Positions 1 through 8,762 of a stretch of DNA of 64,000 nt are shown here, in pieces. Under the pieces are notes generated by a model. It was given only the letters and a program-made list of their open reading frames with translations, searched no databases and had not been told where the DNA came from. Origin of the DNA: JBHIYN01 sp041984235 (GTDB taxonomy: Bacteria; Pseudomonadota; Gammaproteobacteria; Ga0077536); assembly GCA_041984235.1 (NCBI GenBank), contig JBHIYN010000002.1:248001-312000 (forward strand). The letters run 5' to 3'. The translations under genes were made by a program, and so were the position numbers. How positions within the stretch are numbered: position 1 is the first letter of the stretch; every line of letters begins with the position of its first letter.

Positions 1-350
1 CCTACGAAGAGGCCGGCCTGGCCAAGCGCCAGGGCGGCCTGCCCGACAACTACGAGCCCGAGGTTCTGCAGCCGTTCATGGAATCGATGGCGCAGGAGGT
101 GAACCGCGCCCTGCAGTTCTTCTACTCCTCGAGCCAGGTCGGCGCCGTCGACCACGTCATCATTGCCGGCGGCTGTGCATCCATCAAGGACATCGACGCC
201 CTGATCCAGTCGAAGATCGACACCTCGGTGACGGTGGCCAACCCGTTCAAGACCATGTCCATATCGTCACGCGTCAAGGGCGACGCCCTCGCGAACGATG
301 CACCGGCCCTCATGATTGCATGCGGGCTGGCGTTGAGGAGTTTCGACTGA
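1..350 (+). CDS. pilM: Type IV pilus assembly protein PilM, C-terminal part (5' end outside window)
   Basis: PilM is an actin/FtsA-like cytoplasmic protein that docks to the N-terminal tail of PilN and links the pilus motors to the inner-membrane alignment complex. Only the last 115 or so codons are present; the reading frame starts at base 3. The segment reads AKRQGGLPDNYEPEVL and then FMESMAQEVNRALQFFYSSS, both typical of the PilM C-terminal half, followed by a HVIIAGGCASI stretch in the ATPase fold. The TGA at 348-350 overlaps the pilN ATG at 350. Complete pilN, pilO, pilP and pilQ follow, which fixes the identity. Confidence 0.93.
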   Translation, partial: YEEAGLAKRQGGLPDNYEPEVLQPFMESMAQEVNRALQFFYSSSQVGAVDHVIIAGGCASIKDIDALIQSKIDTSVTVANPFKTMSISSRVKGDALANDAPALMIACGLALRSFD

Positions 351-919
351 TGCCACGCATTAATCTACTTCCCTGGCGCGAAGAACTCCGCAAGCAGAAG
401 CGTGCGGAATACCTCGCCATCCTCGGCGTGTGTGCCGCCGTCGCCGTGGCCATCTGGTTCGCCGTCCACCTCTACTTCGGCGAACTGATTGGCCAGCAGG
501 AACGGCGTAATGCCTTCCTCAACCAGCAGATCAAGCTGCTCGACGCCAAGATCAAGGAGATCAAGGAGCTCGAGAAGGAGAAGGAAAGTCTGATCGCCCG
601 CATGAAGGCGATCGAGACCCTGCAGACCAGCCGCCCGATCATCGTCCACCTGTTCGACGAGCTGGTCTCGACGCTGCCGGAAGGCGTGTACCTGACCGAG
701 GTCACGCAGAAAGGACGCCAGGTGACGATCAAGGGCGTCGCACAATCCAACGCGCGTGTGTCGAACTACATGCGCAACGTCGAATCGTCGGAGTGGCTGG
801 AGAATCCCAAGCTCACCATTATCGAGACCAAGAACCTGCAGGGTCGGCGCATCGCGGATTTCACGCTGCGCATGCGACAGGTCAAGCCCAAGACCGGCGA
901 CGAAGAGGAAGAATTCTGA
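350..919 (+). CDS. pilN: Type IV pilus inner-membrane alignment protein PilN
   Basis: PilN is a bitopic inner-membrane protein. Its cytoplasmic tail binds PilM and its periplasmic part pairs with PilO. The 189-residue product opens with MPRINLLPWREE, the conserved INLLPWR tail that inserts into PilM. One membrane helix follows (about residues 22-43), then a charged coiled coil (about 48-95) and a small periplasmic ferredoxin-like domain. ATG 350 is chosen over an earlier in-frame start at 320 because the INLLPWR motif must sit at the N-terminus. A GAGGAG ribosome-binding site lies at 335-340. The gene overlaps pilM by one base and pilO by one base. Confidence 0.95.
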   Translation: MPRINLLPWREELRKQKRAEYLAILGVCAAVAVAIWFAVHLYFGELIGQQERRNAFLNQQIKLLDAKIKEIKELEKEKESLIARMKAIETLQTSRPIIVHLFDELVSTLPEGVYLTEVTQKGRQVTIKGVAQSNARVSNYMRNVESSEWLENPKLTIIETKNLQGRRIADFTLRMRQVKPKTGDEEEEF

Positions 920-1509
920 TGAACCTCTCGGATCTCAACAATCTCAATGCCGAGAACATCGGCAGCTGGCCGCTGCCAGTCAAGATCGTCGGCGCCCTGC
1001 TGGTGTTCGCCGCGATAGGCTTCGCCGGCTGGCAGTACGACATCAAGGATCTGCAGGCCAATCTCGAGCAGGTGCGCAAGAAGGAGGACACCCTGCGTGG
1101 CACCTTCGAACGCAAGCAGAAGAAAGCGGCCAACCTGCCGGCGTTGAAACAGCAGCTCGAGGACATCAAGGAAACCTTCGGCGATCTCCTCAAGCGACTG
1201 CCGAACAAGACCGAGGTGGCCGAGCTGCTGGTCGATATCTCGCAGCAGGGCCTGGGCGCCGGACTCGAGTTCGAGCTGTTCAAGCCGGGCAACGAACGGC
1301 CGGCGGACTTCTACGTCGAGCTGCCGATCCAGATCCGCGTGGTCGGCGACTACCACGAGTTTGGCACTTTCATCAGCGGCATCTCCGACCTGCCGCGCAT
1401 CGTGACCAGCCACGACATCAAGATTTCGCCGCAGAACAACCGTCTGGTGCTGCAAACGACAGCCAAGACCTACCGATACATCGACGAAGACGAAGCTGAC
1501 GAGGGTTGA
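919..1509 (+). CDS. pilO: Type IV pilus inner-membrane alignment protein PilO
   Basis: PilO forms heterodimers with PilN in the periplasm and connects through PilP to the secretin PilQ. The product is 196 residues. A short cytoplasmic N-terminus is followed by a membrane helix at about 21-41, a Lys/Glu-rich coiled coil (45-95), and a periplasmic core containing LPIQIRVVGDYHEFGTFISG, which matches the PilO ferredoxin-like fold. The ATG at 919 overlaps the pilN TGA (917-919). Longer in-frame versions would run into pilN and are not supported. GAAGAGGAAG just upstream provides the ribosome-binding site. Confidence 0.94.
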   Translation: MNLSDLNNLNAENIGSWPLPVKIVGALLVFAAIGFAGWQYDIKDLQANLEQVRKKEDTLRGTFERKQKKAANLPALKQQLEDIKETFGDLLKRLPNKTEVAELLVDISQQGLGAGLEFELFKPGNERPADFYVELPIQIRVVGDYHEFGTFISGISDLPRIVTSHDIKISPQNNRLVLQTTAKTYRYIDEDEADEG

Positions 1510-2084
1510 TGATCATGACTTTCGCTGACCTCAAAAGACCGCTCTACGCTGCCGGCGTGCTGGCGCTGGCGATGGCGGGCAGCGGCTGTGTGTCGAAGGA
1601 CATGTCCGACCTCGAGAACTACGTCGGAGAGGTGCTCTCGCGCAAGGGCGGCCGCATCGAGCCGCTGCCACCGATCAAACCCTACGAGCGCTACCTCTAC
1701 CGCGCTGCAGAGGTCGGCCTGCGCGATCCGTTCCGCTCCTTCTTCGACGAGGAAGCGGAGGTCGAGCAGGTCGAGAAAATCACCGACTCCGACCAGCAGC
1801 AATACGCCAACGAGATTCTCACGCACAACCGCGAGGAGCTCGAGGGTTTCGAGCTCGACAGCCTGCGCATGGTCGGGGTACTCGAGAACACCGAGAACAT
1901 GTGGGGCATCGTGCGTGACCAGGCCGGTACGGTCCATCGCGTAACGGTCGGCAACTATGTCGGTCGCAACTACGGAAAGATCACGAACATCCAGGAAGAC
2001 CGCATAGACATCCGGGAGATTATCAAGGACTCGCAGGGACGCTGGGAAGAACGGGCAGCAACGCTCGCGATGTCCGAGGAATAA
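1509..2084 (+). CDS. pilP: Type IV pilus lipoprotein PilP
   Basis: PilP is an inner-membrane lipoprotein whose HR domain binds the N0 region of PilQ and bridges the PilNO pair to the secretin. The product is 191 residues. It has a hydrophobic signal followed by a lipobox-like AGSGC with Cys27, a Pro-containing linker (EPLPPIKPYERY), and a C-terminal beta domain with MVGVLENTENMWGIVRD and VTVGNYVGRNYGKI, which are hallmarks of PilP. ATG 1509 overlaps the pilO stop; a TTG at 1506 and an ATG at 1515 are alternative starts. The lipobox is slightly atypical because Gly rather than Leu sits at position -3. Confidence 0.92.
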   Translation: MIMTFADLKRPLYAAGVLALAMAGSGCVSKDMSDLENYVGEVLSRKGGRIEPLPPIKPYERYLYRAAEVGLRDPFRSFFDEEAEVEQVEKITDSDQQQYANEILTHNREELEGFELDSLRMVGVLENTENMWGIVRDQAGTVHRVTVGNYVGRNYGKITNIQEDRIDIREIIKDSQGRWEERAATLAMSEE

Positions 2085-2102
2085 CCCAAAAGGGGCAAGA
2101 CG

Positions 2103-4232
2103 ATGAGTAACTCAATGAGCTTCAACCTTACGCGACGTGCCGCAGCACATGCTCGCGCCCTGCTCGGGGCGTCGCTGCTGCTGGGCGCCAGTGGTGCGCT
2201 CGCCGGATCGCTGGACGACATCAGCTTTTCCTCGCTGGGCGGGGATCGCGTCCAGATCAAGATGACCTTGTCGGAGCCGGTCGCGGGCGAGCCACTCAGC
2301 TTCACCATCGATAACCCCGCCCGCATCGCCATCGACCTGCCCGATACCTCGGTCAACCTGGGCGAGCAAACCCAGGCCATCGGCGTTGGCTCGGCGCAGA
2401 GCATCACCGCGGTGGAAGCCGAGGACCGTACCCGCGTGGTGGTCAACATGGCGCAGCTCGTGCCCTACGAGATCAGCGCCGAGGGCTCGGTCATCTCGAT
2501 TACGCTGGACGCGGTGCCGGCGAGCCTGGAGACCGAGAGCGTGGTGGCCGAGGCCGCGACCATGCCCGGTGACGCCACCGGGGCCCAGATCTCTGACATC
2601 GACTTCCGGCGCGGGCCCAAGGGCGAGGCGCAGATCCTGGTCGATCTCTCGGCTCCGGACATCGGCATCAACATTACCGAGCAGGGTGAGAAGATCATCA
2701 TCGACTTCGCCGGCACCAATCTCCCCGAGGCGCTGGATCGCAAGCTCGACGTCAGCGACTTCGCCACCCCGGCACGCGAGATCGACACTTTCCGCCGCGG
2801 CAACGGCACGCGCATGGTGATCACGCCGACCGGCCTGTACGAGCATCTCGCCTACCAGTCCGACAACCTCTTCACCGTCGAGCTGCGCGAGCTTACCCGT
2901 GCCGAGGAAGAAGAGCTCAAGAAGGACAAGTTCGGTTACACCGGCGAGCGGCTCTCGCTCAACTTCCAGAACATCGAGGTGCGCGCGGTGCTGCAGCTCA
3001 TCGCCGACTTCACCGAAAAGAACCTGGTCGCGAGCGACACCGTTGGCGGCAACGTCACGCTGCGGCTGAAGAACGTGCCGTGGGACCAGGCGCTGGACAT
3101 CATTCTCAAGGCCCGCGGCCTCGGCAAGCGTGACATCGGCAACGTCATGATGGTCGCGCCGCAGGAAGAGATCGCCGCGCGCGAGAAGCTCGAGCTCGAG
3201 TCGCAGCAGCAGATCGAGGAGCTGGCGCCGCTGCGCACCGAATTCATGCAGGTCAACTATGCCAAGGCCAGCGACATCGCGGCGCTGATCAAGGATGACC
3301 AGAACAACCTGCTCTCCGAGCGCGGCAACGTCACCATCGACGAGCGCACCAACACGCTGCTGGTGCAGGATACCGGCGACAAGCTGGCCGAGATCCGCAG
3401 TGTCGTCGAGGCGCTGGACGTGCCGGTCAAGCAGGTGCTGATCGAATCCCGTATCGTGGTCGCCAACGAGGACTTCGCCAAGGACCTCGGTGTGCGCTTC
3501 GGCTACAGCCACAACGCCAACTCGGCCAACGCCGCACTCGACGGCGACGGCAAGTCCGGCTACACCTCCTTCCTCGGCGGCGGTCAGCCGGGCGACGTCA
3601 CCTACCCGGGCACGACGGCGTTCCACACCGACGGCAACGAGAATTACATCGTCGATCTCGCCGCCGCCGGCGCCGCGGGCAACTTCAAGTACGCGGTCGG
3701 CCGCATCGGCAGCTACTTCCTGCAGCTCGAGCTGACTGCGCTGCAGGCCGAGGGCCGTGGCGAGGTCATCTCCGCGCCGCGGGTCATCACCGCCAACCAG
3801 CGCGAGGCGATCATCGAGTCCGGCACCGAGGTGCCCTACCTCGAAGCGTCGTCCAGTGGCGCGACCTCGGTGTCGTTCCAGAAGGCCGTGCTGAGCCTCA
3901 AGGTCACCCCGCAGATTACGCCGGACGACCGCATCATCATGGACCTGACGGTCAACCAGGACTCGATCGGCCAGGTGTTCTCGGGTATTCCGAGCATCGA
4001 CACCAACGAGCTCACGACCCAGGTGCTGGTGGACAACGGCGAGACGGTCGTCCTCGGCGGCATCTACCAGTCGAACGTCCGCGACGACAAGACCAGCGTG
4101 CCTTTCTTCGGCGACCTGCCCTACGTCGGCCGCCTGTTCAAGCGCACCCAGAACAGCACCTCCAAGCAGGAGTTGCTGATCTTCGTGACGCCGAAGATCA
4201 TCAAGGAAACGCTATCGCTGTCGGCACGCTGA
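2103..4232 (+). CDS. pilQ: Type IV pilus secretin PilQ
   Basis: PilQ is the outer-membrane secretin through which the pilus fibre exits. The 709-residue product has a signal peptide (about residues 1-35, ending GALA). Two AMIN-like beta domains for peptidoglycan binding follow (about 40-260), then an STN/N0 domain (GERLSLNFQNIEVRAVLQLI, about 283-345), a secretin-N domain with the LRTEFMQVNYAKASDIAALI region, and the C-terminal secretin barrel. The barrel shows EVPYLEASSSGATSVSFQ, KVTPQITPDDRI and VPFFGDLPYVGRLFK. The gene ends the pilMNOPQ operon, and a strong intrinsic terminator begins 24 bases after the stop codon. Confidence 0.97.
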   Translation: MSNSMSFNLTRRAAAHARALLGASLLLGASGALAGSLDDISFSSLGGDRVQIKMTLSEPVAGEPLSFTIDNPARIAIDLPDTSVNLGEQTQAIGVGSAQSITAVEAEDRTRVVVNMAQLVPYEISAEGSVISITLDAVPASLETESVVAEAATMPGDATGAQISDIDFRRGPKGEAQILVDLSAPDIGINITEQGEKIIIDFAGTNLPEALDRKLDVSDFATPAREIDTFRRGNGTRMVITPTGLYEHLAYQSDNLFTVELRELTRAEEEELKKDKFGYTGERLSLNFQNIEVRAVLQLIADFTEKNLVASDTVGGNVTLRLKNVPWDQALDIILKARGLGKRDIGNVMMVAPQEEIAAREKLELESQQQIEELAPLRTEFMQVNYAKASDIAALIKDDQNNLLSERGNVTIDERTNTLLVQDTGDKLAEIRSVVEALDVPVKQVLIESRIVVANEDFAKDLGVRFGYSHNANSANAALDGDGKSGYTSFLGGGQPGDVTYPGTTAFHTDGNENYIVDLAAAGAAGNFKYAVGRIGSYFLQLELTALQAEGRGEVISAPRVITANQREAIIESGTEVPYLEASSSGATSVSFQKAVLSLKVTPQITPDDRIIMDLTVNQDSIGQVFSGIPSIDTNELTTQVLVDNGETVVLGGIYQSNVRDDKTSVPFFGDLPYVGRLFKRTQNSTSKQELLIFVTPKIIKETLSLSAR

Positions 4233-4256
4233 CGCGCGCAAGTTGATAGTATTGAG

Positions 4257-4284
4257 AGCGGGAGCCTGGCTCCCGCTTTTTTTT
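4257..4284 (+). terminator. Rho-independent terminator after pilQ
   Basis: A perfect 8-bp stem, AGCGGGAG (4257-4264) with CTCCCGCT (4270-4277), encloses the loop CCTGG and is followed directly by a run of eight T (4277-4284). It can also fold as a 10-bp stem with a very tight loop. This is the best intrinsic terminator in the window. It lies only 26 bases before the aroK start codon. Confidence 0.9.
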
Positions 4285-4310
4285 GCCCGCGCGGCGGACG
4301 GCGCTTCATC

Positions 4311-4823
4311 GTGGCGGAGATCTCACGCATTTTCCTTGTCGGCCCCATGGGCACGGGCAAGACTACTATCGGCGCACAGCTCGCGCGGGCGCTCGGCTTC
4401 GACTTCATCGACAGCGACCAGGAGTTGGAACAACGCACCGGCGCCAGCATCTCGCTGATATTCGACGTCGAGGGCGAAGCCGGATTTCGCGACCGCGAGG
4501 CACGGCTGGTTGACGAACTGACGCAGCGCGACCGGGTCGTGCTGGCAACCGGCGGCGGCGCGGTACTCAACGAGAATACCCGCCACGCACTCGCCGAACG
4601 CGGCTTCGTCGTCTACCTGCGCAGTGATATCGACACCCTGCTCCAGCGCACCCGGCTTGACACCAACCGGCCGCTGCTGCGCACCGCAGACCCGGAGCAG
4701 ACCATGCGCGAGATCATGGAAGTGCGCGAGCCGCTCTACAATGCCGTGGCAGATCTCGTCATAGACACCGGCGCATTGTCGGTGAAGCAGGTCATCAGGC
4801 GTATCAGGAACGCATTGAAATGA
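4311..4823 (+). CDS. aroK: Shikimate kinase
   Basis: AroK phosphorylates shikimate at the 3-hydroxyl with ATP in the aromatic amino acid pathway. The 170-residue product has the P-loop GPMGTGKT (11-18), the shikimate-binding DSD segment (34-36), the GGGAV motif (81-85), and an Arg-containing lid region near TNRPLLR (118-124). The start is a GTG at 4311, because homologues begin a few residues before IFLVGPMG. Its position between pilQ and aroB is the classic gammaproteobacterial arrangement. The stop overlaps the aroB start by four bases. Transcription must pass the terminator at 4257-4284 or start very close to it. Confidence 0.96.
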   Translation: MAEISRIFLVGPMGTGKTTIGAQLARALGFDFIDSDQELEQRTGASISLIFDVEGEAGFRDREARLVDELTQRDRVVLATGGGAVLNENTRHALAERGFVVYLRSDIDTLLQRTRLDTNRPLLRTADPEQTMREIMEVREPLYNAVADLVIDTGALSVKQVIRRIRNALK

Positions 4824-5899
4824 GTGTCACCGTTACCGTGGAGCTGGGCGAACGCAGCTACCCGATTCATATCGGCGCCGGCGTGCTCGACGATGCCGCG
4901 CTGGTTTCCGACGCGATCGACTCACGCCAGGTCGTGATCGTGTCCAACGAGGTCGTCGCGCCGCTCTACCTGCAGCGCCTGCGTGCGCATCTCGGCGAGC
5001 GCGCGGCGCTCGACTTCGTGCTGCCCGACGGCGAGGCCGCCAAGACCCTGGCGAATTTCGAGAAGTTGCTCGGGTACATGCTCGAGCACAAGGTCGACCG
5101 CAGTGCGACGGTGGTTGCCCTCGGGGGCGGCGTGGTCGGCGACCTGGCCGGCTTTGCCGCGGCCTGTTACCAGCGCGGCGTGCGCTACGTGCAGGTGCCG
5201 ACGACGCTGCTGGCGCAGGTCGATTCGGCGGTCGGCGGCAAGACCGCGGTCAACCACCCGCTGGGCAAGAACATGATCGGCGCCTTCCACCAACCGTCTG
5301 CAGTGCTCGCCGATACCGGCGTGCTCGACACCCTGCCGGCGCGCGAGTTCGCCGCCGGGGTCGCCGAGGTCATCAAGTACGGCCTGATCCGCGACCTGCC
5401 CTTCCTAGACTGGCTGGACACGCATCTCGGTCAGCTGATGGCGCGCGACAGCGGCGCCCTCGCCTTCGCCATTCAGCGCTCGTGTGAGAACAAGGCCGAG
5501 GTGGTCGCCGAAGACGAACGTGAAAGCGGTGCGCGCGCTACGCTCAACCTCGGTCATACCTTCGGTCACGCCATCGAAACCGGGGTTGGCTATGGCACCT
5601 GGCTGCACGGCGAAGCGGTCGCAGCGGGAACCTGCATGGCCGCACGCCTCTCGCAGCGGCTCGGCTGGCTCGACCGCGACGATGTCGCGCGCATCGAAGA
5701 TCTCTACCAGCGCGCCGGTCTGCCCACCACGCCACCGCCGGCAATGGGGCCGCCGCAGTTTCTCGAGCTGATGGCGCGCGACAAGAAGAACGTCGGCGGG
5801 CATATCCGGCTGGTACTGCTGGAGGCGGCCGGACGTGCAGTCGTCACCAGCGACTATCCCGCCGCGGCGCTGCACGCGGTGCTCGCCGGAGACGCCTGA
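4820..5899 (+). CDS. aroB: 3-dehydroquinate synthase
   Basis: AroB converts DAHP to 3-dehydroquinate, the second step of the shikimate pathway, using NAD and a divalent metal. The product is 359 residues, a standard length. Diagnostic motifs are DGEAAKTL, the NAD-binding segment GGGVVGDLAGFAA, VPTTLLAQVDSAVGGKT, and the metal-ligand regions NLGHTFGHAIE and LHGEAVAAG. ATG 4820 overlaps the aroK TGA (4821-4823), which suggests translational coupling of two enzymes of one pathway. Confidence 0.97.
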   Translation: MSVTVTVELGERSYPIHIGAGVLDDAALVSDAIDSRQVVIVSNEVVAPLYLQRLRAHLGERAALDFVLPDGEAAKTLANFEKLLGYMLEHKVDRSATVVALGGGVVGDLAGFAAACYQRGVRYVQVPTTLLAQVDSAVGGKTAVNHPLGKNMIGAFHQPSAVLADTGVLDTLPAREFAAGVAEVIKYGLIRDLPFLDWLDTHLGQLMARDSGALAFAIQRSCENKAEVVAEDERESGARATLNLGHTFGHAIETGVGYGTWLHGEAVAAGTCMAARLSQRLGWLDRDDVARIEDLYQRAGLPTTPPPAMGPPQFLELMARDKKNVGGHIRLVLLEAAGRAVVTSDYPAAALHAVLAGDA

Positions 5900-5913
5900 A
5901 CGGCGCTGCCCGT

Positions 5914-7092
5914 ATGTCTGCAGCCGCCGCGCCGTCGCTTGCGCCCTATGCCGTGACCGCGGCGATCACCCGCGGGCGACGCATCGCGGAGCCGCCGCCG
6001 CGCTGGCGCGACGAGTTCCAGCGCGATCGCGACCGCGTCATCCATTGCTCGGCGTTCCGGCGGCTCGAATACAAGACGCAGGTCTTCGTCAATCATGAAG
6101 GGGACATGTTCCGCACGCGCCTCACGCACTCGCTGGAGGTAGCGCAGATCGCGCGCTCGGTGGCGCGTGCGCTGAACGTCAACGAAGACCTCACGGAAGC
6201 CATCGCGCTCGCGCATGACCTGGGACACACGCCGTTCGGACACGCGGGTCAGACAGCGCTCGACCAGTGCATGCGCCCCTTTGGCGGCTTCGAGCACAAC
6301 CTGCATTCGCTGCGCGTGGTCGACGAGCTCGAACAGCGGTACCCCGATTTCGACGGCCTCAACCTGCTGTTCGAAACACGTGAAGGCATTCTCAAGCATT
6401 GCCGTGCCGGGCAGGCACAGGCGCTGGGTGCGGTCGCGGCGCGGTTCGTCGATGGTACGCAGCCCACGGTGGAGGCCCAGATCGCCAATATCGCGGACGA
6501 AATTGCCTATAATCACCACGACATCGACGATGGCCTGCGTTCGGGCATACTCACGCTCGACGATGTCGGCGAGCATCCGGCATTCCGGCGTGCGCTGACC
6601 GAAGGGCGCACGGCCCGCGGTGCGCCGGAAGGCAAACGTCTGGTGTACACGGCGATCCGCAGCATGCTGGGAACCTTCGTCAACGACCTGATCGATGCCA
6701 GCCGCTCCAGGATAGCCGCGGGCAGGTGCGATTCCGTGGACGCGGTACGCGACTACGGCGCGCCGCTGATCGACTTCTCGCCGGCCGTGCGCGAACAGCA
6801 CCTGTCGCTCAAACGCCTGCTGCACCGGCGGCTCTACAGCGACCCGCGAGTCGGACGCTTCACCAGCGCGGCGGCGAAGACCGTTACCGAGCTGTTCGAA
6901 TGCTTCTTCGCCGAGCCGGCATTGCTGCCCGCGCCACGCGCCAGCCTCGCGGCGGGAGACGAGCAGGCGCGGGCGCGGGCAATCGCCGACTACATCGCCG
7001 GCATGACTGACCGCTTCGCGATCGCCGAGCAACGGCGGCTGGTCGGCAGCGACCCGTGGCCGGCGGCGCTCGGCGCCGCCGCGGGACCGTAG
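5914..7092 (+). CDS. dgt: dGTPase-like deoxyguanosinetriphosphate triphosphohydrolase (HD domain)
   Basis: This is an HD-superfamily dNTP triphosphohydrolase that cleaves dGTP, and often other dNTPs, to the nucleoside and tripolyphosphate. The 392-residue product carries RDRDRVIHCSAFRRLEYKTQ (38-57), which is typical of the dGTPase group. The metal-binding HD set is His72 (RLTHSLEV), His101-Asp102 (ALAHDLGHTPFGH) and the Asp in IADEIAYNHHDIDDG. It lies 14 bases after aroB and 13 bases before the DamX-like gene, so it is probably part of the same transcript. The length fits the shorter 'type 2' dGTPase-like proteins rather than the 505-residue E. coli Dgt. Confidence 0.93.
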   Translation: MSAAAAPSLAPYAVTAAITRGRRIAEPPPRWRDEFQRDRDRVIHCSAFRRLEYKTQVFVNHEGDMFRTRLTHSLEVAQIARSVARALNVNEDLTEAIALAHDLGHTPFGHAGQTALDQCMRPFGGFEHNLHSLRVVDELEQRYPDFDGLNLLFETREGILKHCRAGQAQALGAVAARFVDGTQPTVEAQIANIADEIAYNHHDIDDGLRSGILTLDDVGEHPAFRRALTEGRTARGAPEGKRLVYTAIRSMLGTFVNDLIDASRSRIAAGRCDSVDAVRDYGAPLIDFSPAVREQHLSLKRLLHRRLYSDPRVGRFTSAAAKTVTELFECFFAEPALLPAPRASLAAGDEQARARAIADYIAGMTDRFAIAEQRRLVGSDPWPAALGAAAGP

Positions 7093-7105
7093 GCGACACG
7101 CATTC

Positions 7106-8587
7106 ATGGTCGGGGATGGCAACGCGCAGCCGGCCGCCGCGGACGCGCTGCCCTACCAGGTCTCCGCGGCGCTGCGCCAGCGCCTCGACCTGATTCACCA
7201 CCTGCTCGGTTTCGGGCGCCAGGTCATTGCCGTCAGCGGTGCGCCCGGCAGCGGCCGCAGTCGCCTGCTCGGCCAGCTCGCCAGCGAAGCCGCTCCCGGC
7301 TGGCTGCTGGTACCGGTCGGCGGCGAGACGATCGGCACGCCGAACGATCTGTACCGCGCGGTGCTCGCGGCCTGCGGCGGTGCGCCGGATGCCGCCGGCA
7401 TTGACGCGGTGCGCGCCGCGCTCGATGCGCAGCACGCGGCCGGCCGCCTCGTCGTGCTGCTGGCCGACGATGCCGACAGCTGGGATCAGCCGCTGGGCGA
7501 GGCGCTGTTCGCGCTCGCCCAACGCGAGGAGGGCGATGGCGAGCTGCGCGCGGTGGTCACCTGCGGCAGCGAAGCCCCGTGCATCGGCCACCTGCAGGCG
7601 GCGGCGCCGACACCGGCGCTGCTGCACCTGCTGGAGATCCCGGCCTTGCCCGAGCCCCTGATGCTCGCGCTCGTCGAGCAGGCAGCGGCGCGCGCCGGGA
7701 TCCCGCTCGACGATGCGCAGTGCGCTCACCTTGCCACCGAGGGGGCGGGTAATCCCGCACGCGCGCTCGCCGCGCTGGCGAGTTTCGATACCGCCGAAGC
7801 GGCGGCGCCGAGCTCGTCCGGCGGGCTGCGCGGCCGGATCGCGGGCGTCAGCGTGGTCGCGCTGGCGGCACTGGCGCTGCTCGGCCTGGCGCTCTACGAG
7901 CGGGTGCGCGACACGGAAACGAGCAGCACGCCGCCGGTGCAGCTGATCCTGCCGCCGTCGCGCCCGAGCATTGCCCCGGCGCCGGACACGCCCGTGGCGT
8001 CGGACCCCCAGGCGGAGGACGCCGCAGCGGCGGACGCAGAGGCGCCACCGGCACCCGAGCCCCGGATCACCGATGCGCCGGCGCCGGCCGCCACGGCCGT
8101 TCCGCCGGCCGCCGAGCCGGAGGCGCCGCCAGTGCCGGTACCCGCGCCGGAAGCGGCAGCGGAACCGGTACCCGCGCCGGTGCCAGCCACGGCAGAGCGC
8201 GGCGATCCCGGCGCCGACGCCGCGGAGGAGACCGGGGCGCCGGCGGCAACCATGCCACCACCCCGGCCAAGCGAAGAAATGGCTTCCGACAAGCCAGGCA
8301 CATCAACCTATACCCCGAAGTGGGTGCTCACTAATAAAGATTCCGACTACGTCATCCAGCTGTTCGGCACGCGCACCCGCGCGGCGGCCGAATCCTTTAT
8401 CGCCCGGCACCGGCTGGGAGAGCAGGCGGCGGTCATGGCCCTGGAGCACGAGGGCGCGCCCTGGTTCGTGGTGGTGCACGGCCTGTTCGCCGACCGCGCC
8501 GCGGCAAAAAGTGCCATTGCCGCGCTCGAGGGTGACCTCGCAGGCCGCGGAGCGTGGCCGCGCAGTATCGCCTCGCTGCGCGAATAA
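7106..8587 (+). CDS. damX: DamX-like cell-division protein: degenerate AAA domain, membrane helix, SPOR domain
   Basis: SPOR proteins bind denuded glycan strands at the division septum. The 493-residue product has three parts. Residues 1 to about 225 form an ExeA/AAA-like domain with a P-loop reading GAPGSGRS, where the usual Lys is Arg, and an acidic VVLLADDADSW strand. One membrane helix follows at about 247-265. An Ala/Pro-rich periplasmic linker (about 275-400) then leads to a C-terminal SPOR domain (about 408-493) with DYVIQLFGTRTRAAAESF and APWFVVVHGLFADRAAA. The position between aroB/dgt and gltB matches damX in Pseudomonas-like genomes. No dam gene follows. The name rests on architecture and location. 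Confidence 0.85.
   Translation: MVGDGNAQPAAADALPYQVSAALRQRLDLIHHLLGFGRQVIAVSGAPGSGRSRLLGQLASEAAPGWLLVPVGGETIGTPNDLYRAVLAACGGAPDAAGIDAVRAALDAQHAAGRLVVLLADDADSWDQPLGEALFALAQREEGDGELRAVVTCGSEAPCIGHLQAAAPTPALLHLLEIPALPEPLMLALVEQAAARAGIPLDDAQCAHLATEGAGNPARALAALASFDTAEAAAPSSSGGLRGRIAGVSVVALAALALLGLALYERVRDTETSSTPPVQLILPPSRPSIAPAPDTPVASDPQAEDAAAADAEAPPAPEPRITDAPAPAATAVPPAAEPEAPPVPVPAPEAAAEPVPAPVPATAERGDPGADAAEETGAPAATMPPPRPSEEMASDKPGTSTYTPKWVLTNKDSDYVIQLFGTRTRAAAESFIARHRLGEQAAVMALEHEGAPWFVVVHGLFADRAAAKSAIAALEGDLAGRGAWPRSIASLRE
8135..8180 (+). repeat. Direct repeat in the damX Ala/Pro linker
   Basis: A 16-base sequence, CCGGTACCCGCGCCGG, occurs at 8135-8150 and again at 8165-8180, 30 bases (10 codons) apart and in frame. 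It encodes a repeated PVPAP unit of the periplasmic linker. It probably reflects local slippage in low-complexity coding DNA. Confidence 0.75.
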
Positions 8588-8667
8588 GGCGGTAATTCAG
8601 TCCCTTAGCGCACCAATTCAGCGCGCCCACGCGCCATCCGGGGGCACGGCCGGCGGCCGTTGCGGTG

Positions 8668-8697
8668 ATGACACCCCGAATCCCCGCGGCATATAAT
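8668..8697 (+). promoter_or_regulatory. Sigma70 promoter for gltBD
   Basis: A perfect -10 box, TATAAT (8692-8697), lies 18 bases downstream of a -35 box, ATGACA (8668-8673, five of six matches to TTGACA). It sits in the 175-base gap between damX and gltB, with the gltB ATG 65 bases further on. The leader contains a short GCGCG/CGCGC hairpin (8710-8725). This is the strongest promoter seen in the window. Confidence 0.8.
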
Positions 8698-8762
8698 CCT
8701 CGCCCTTTTGCGCGCCATTTCGCGCGCGGAAACCTGCCCGGACCCAGGAGGCGACTTCAGCG

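Noticed and set aside
7106..8587. Calling this gene ExeA or a general secretion ATPase
   Set aside because: The N-terminal domain resembles ExeA, but the membrane helix, Ala/Pro linker, C-terminal SPOR domain and aroB-gltB context identify a DamX-like protein.
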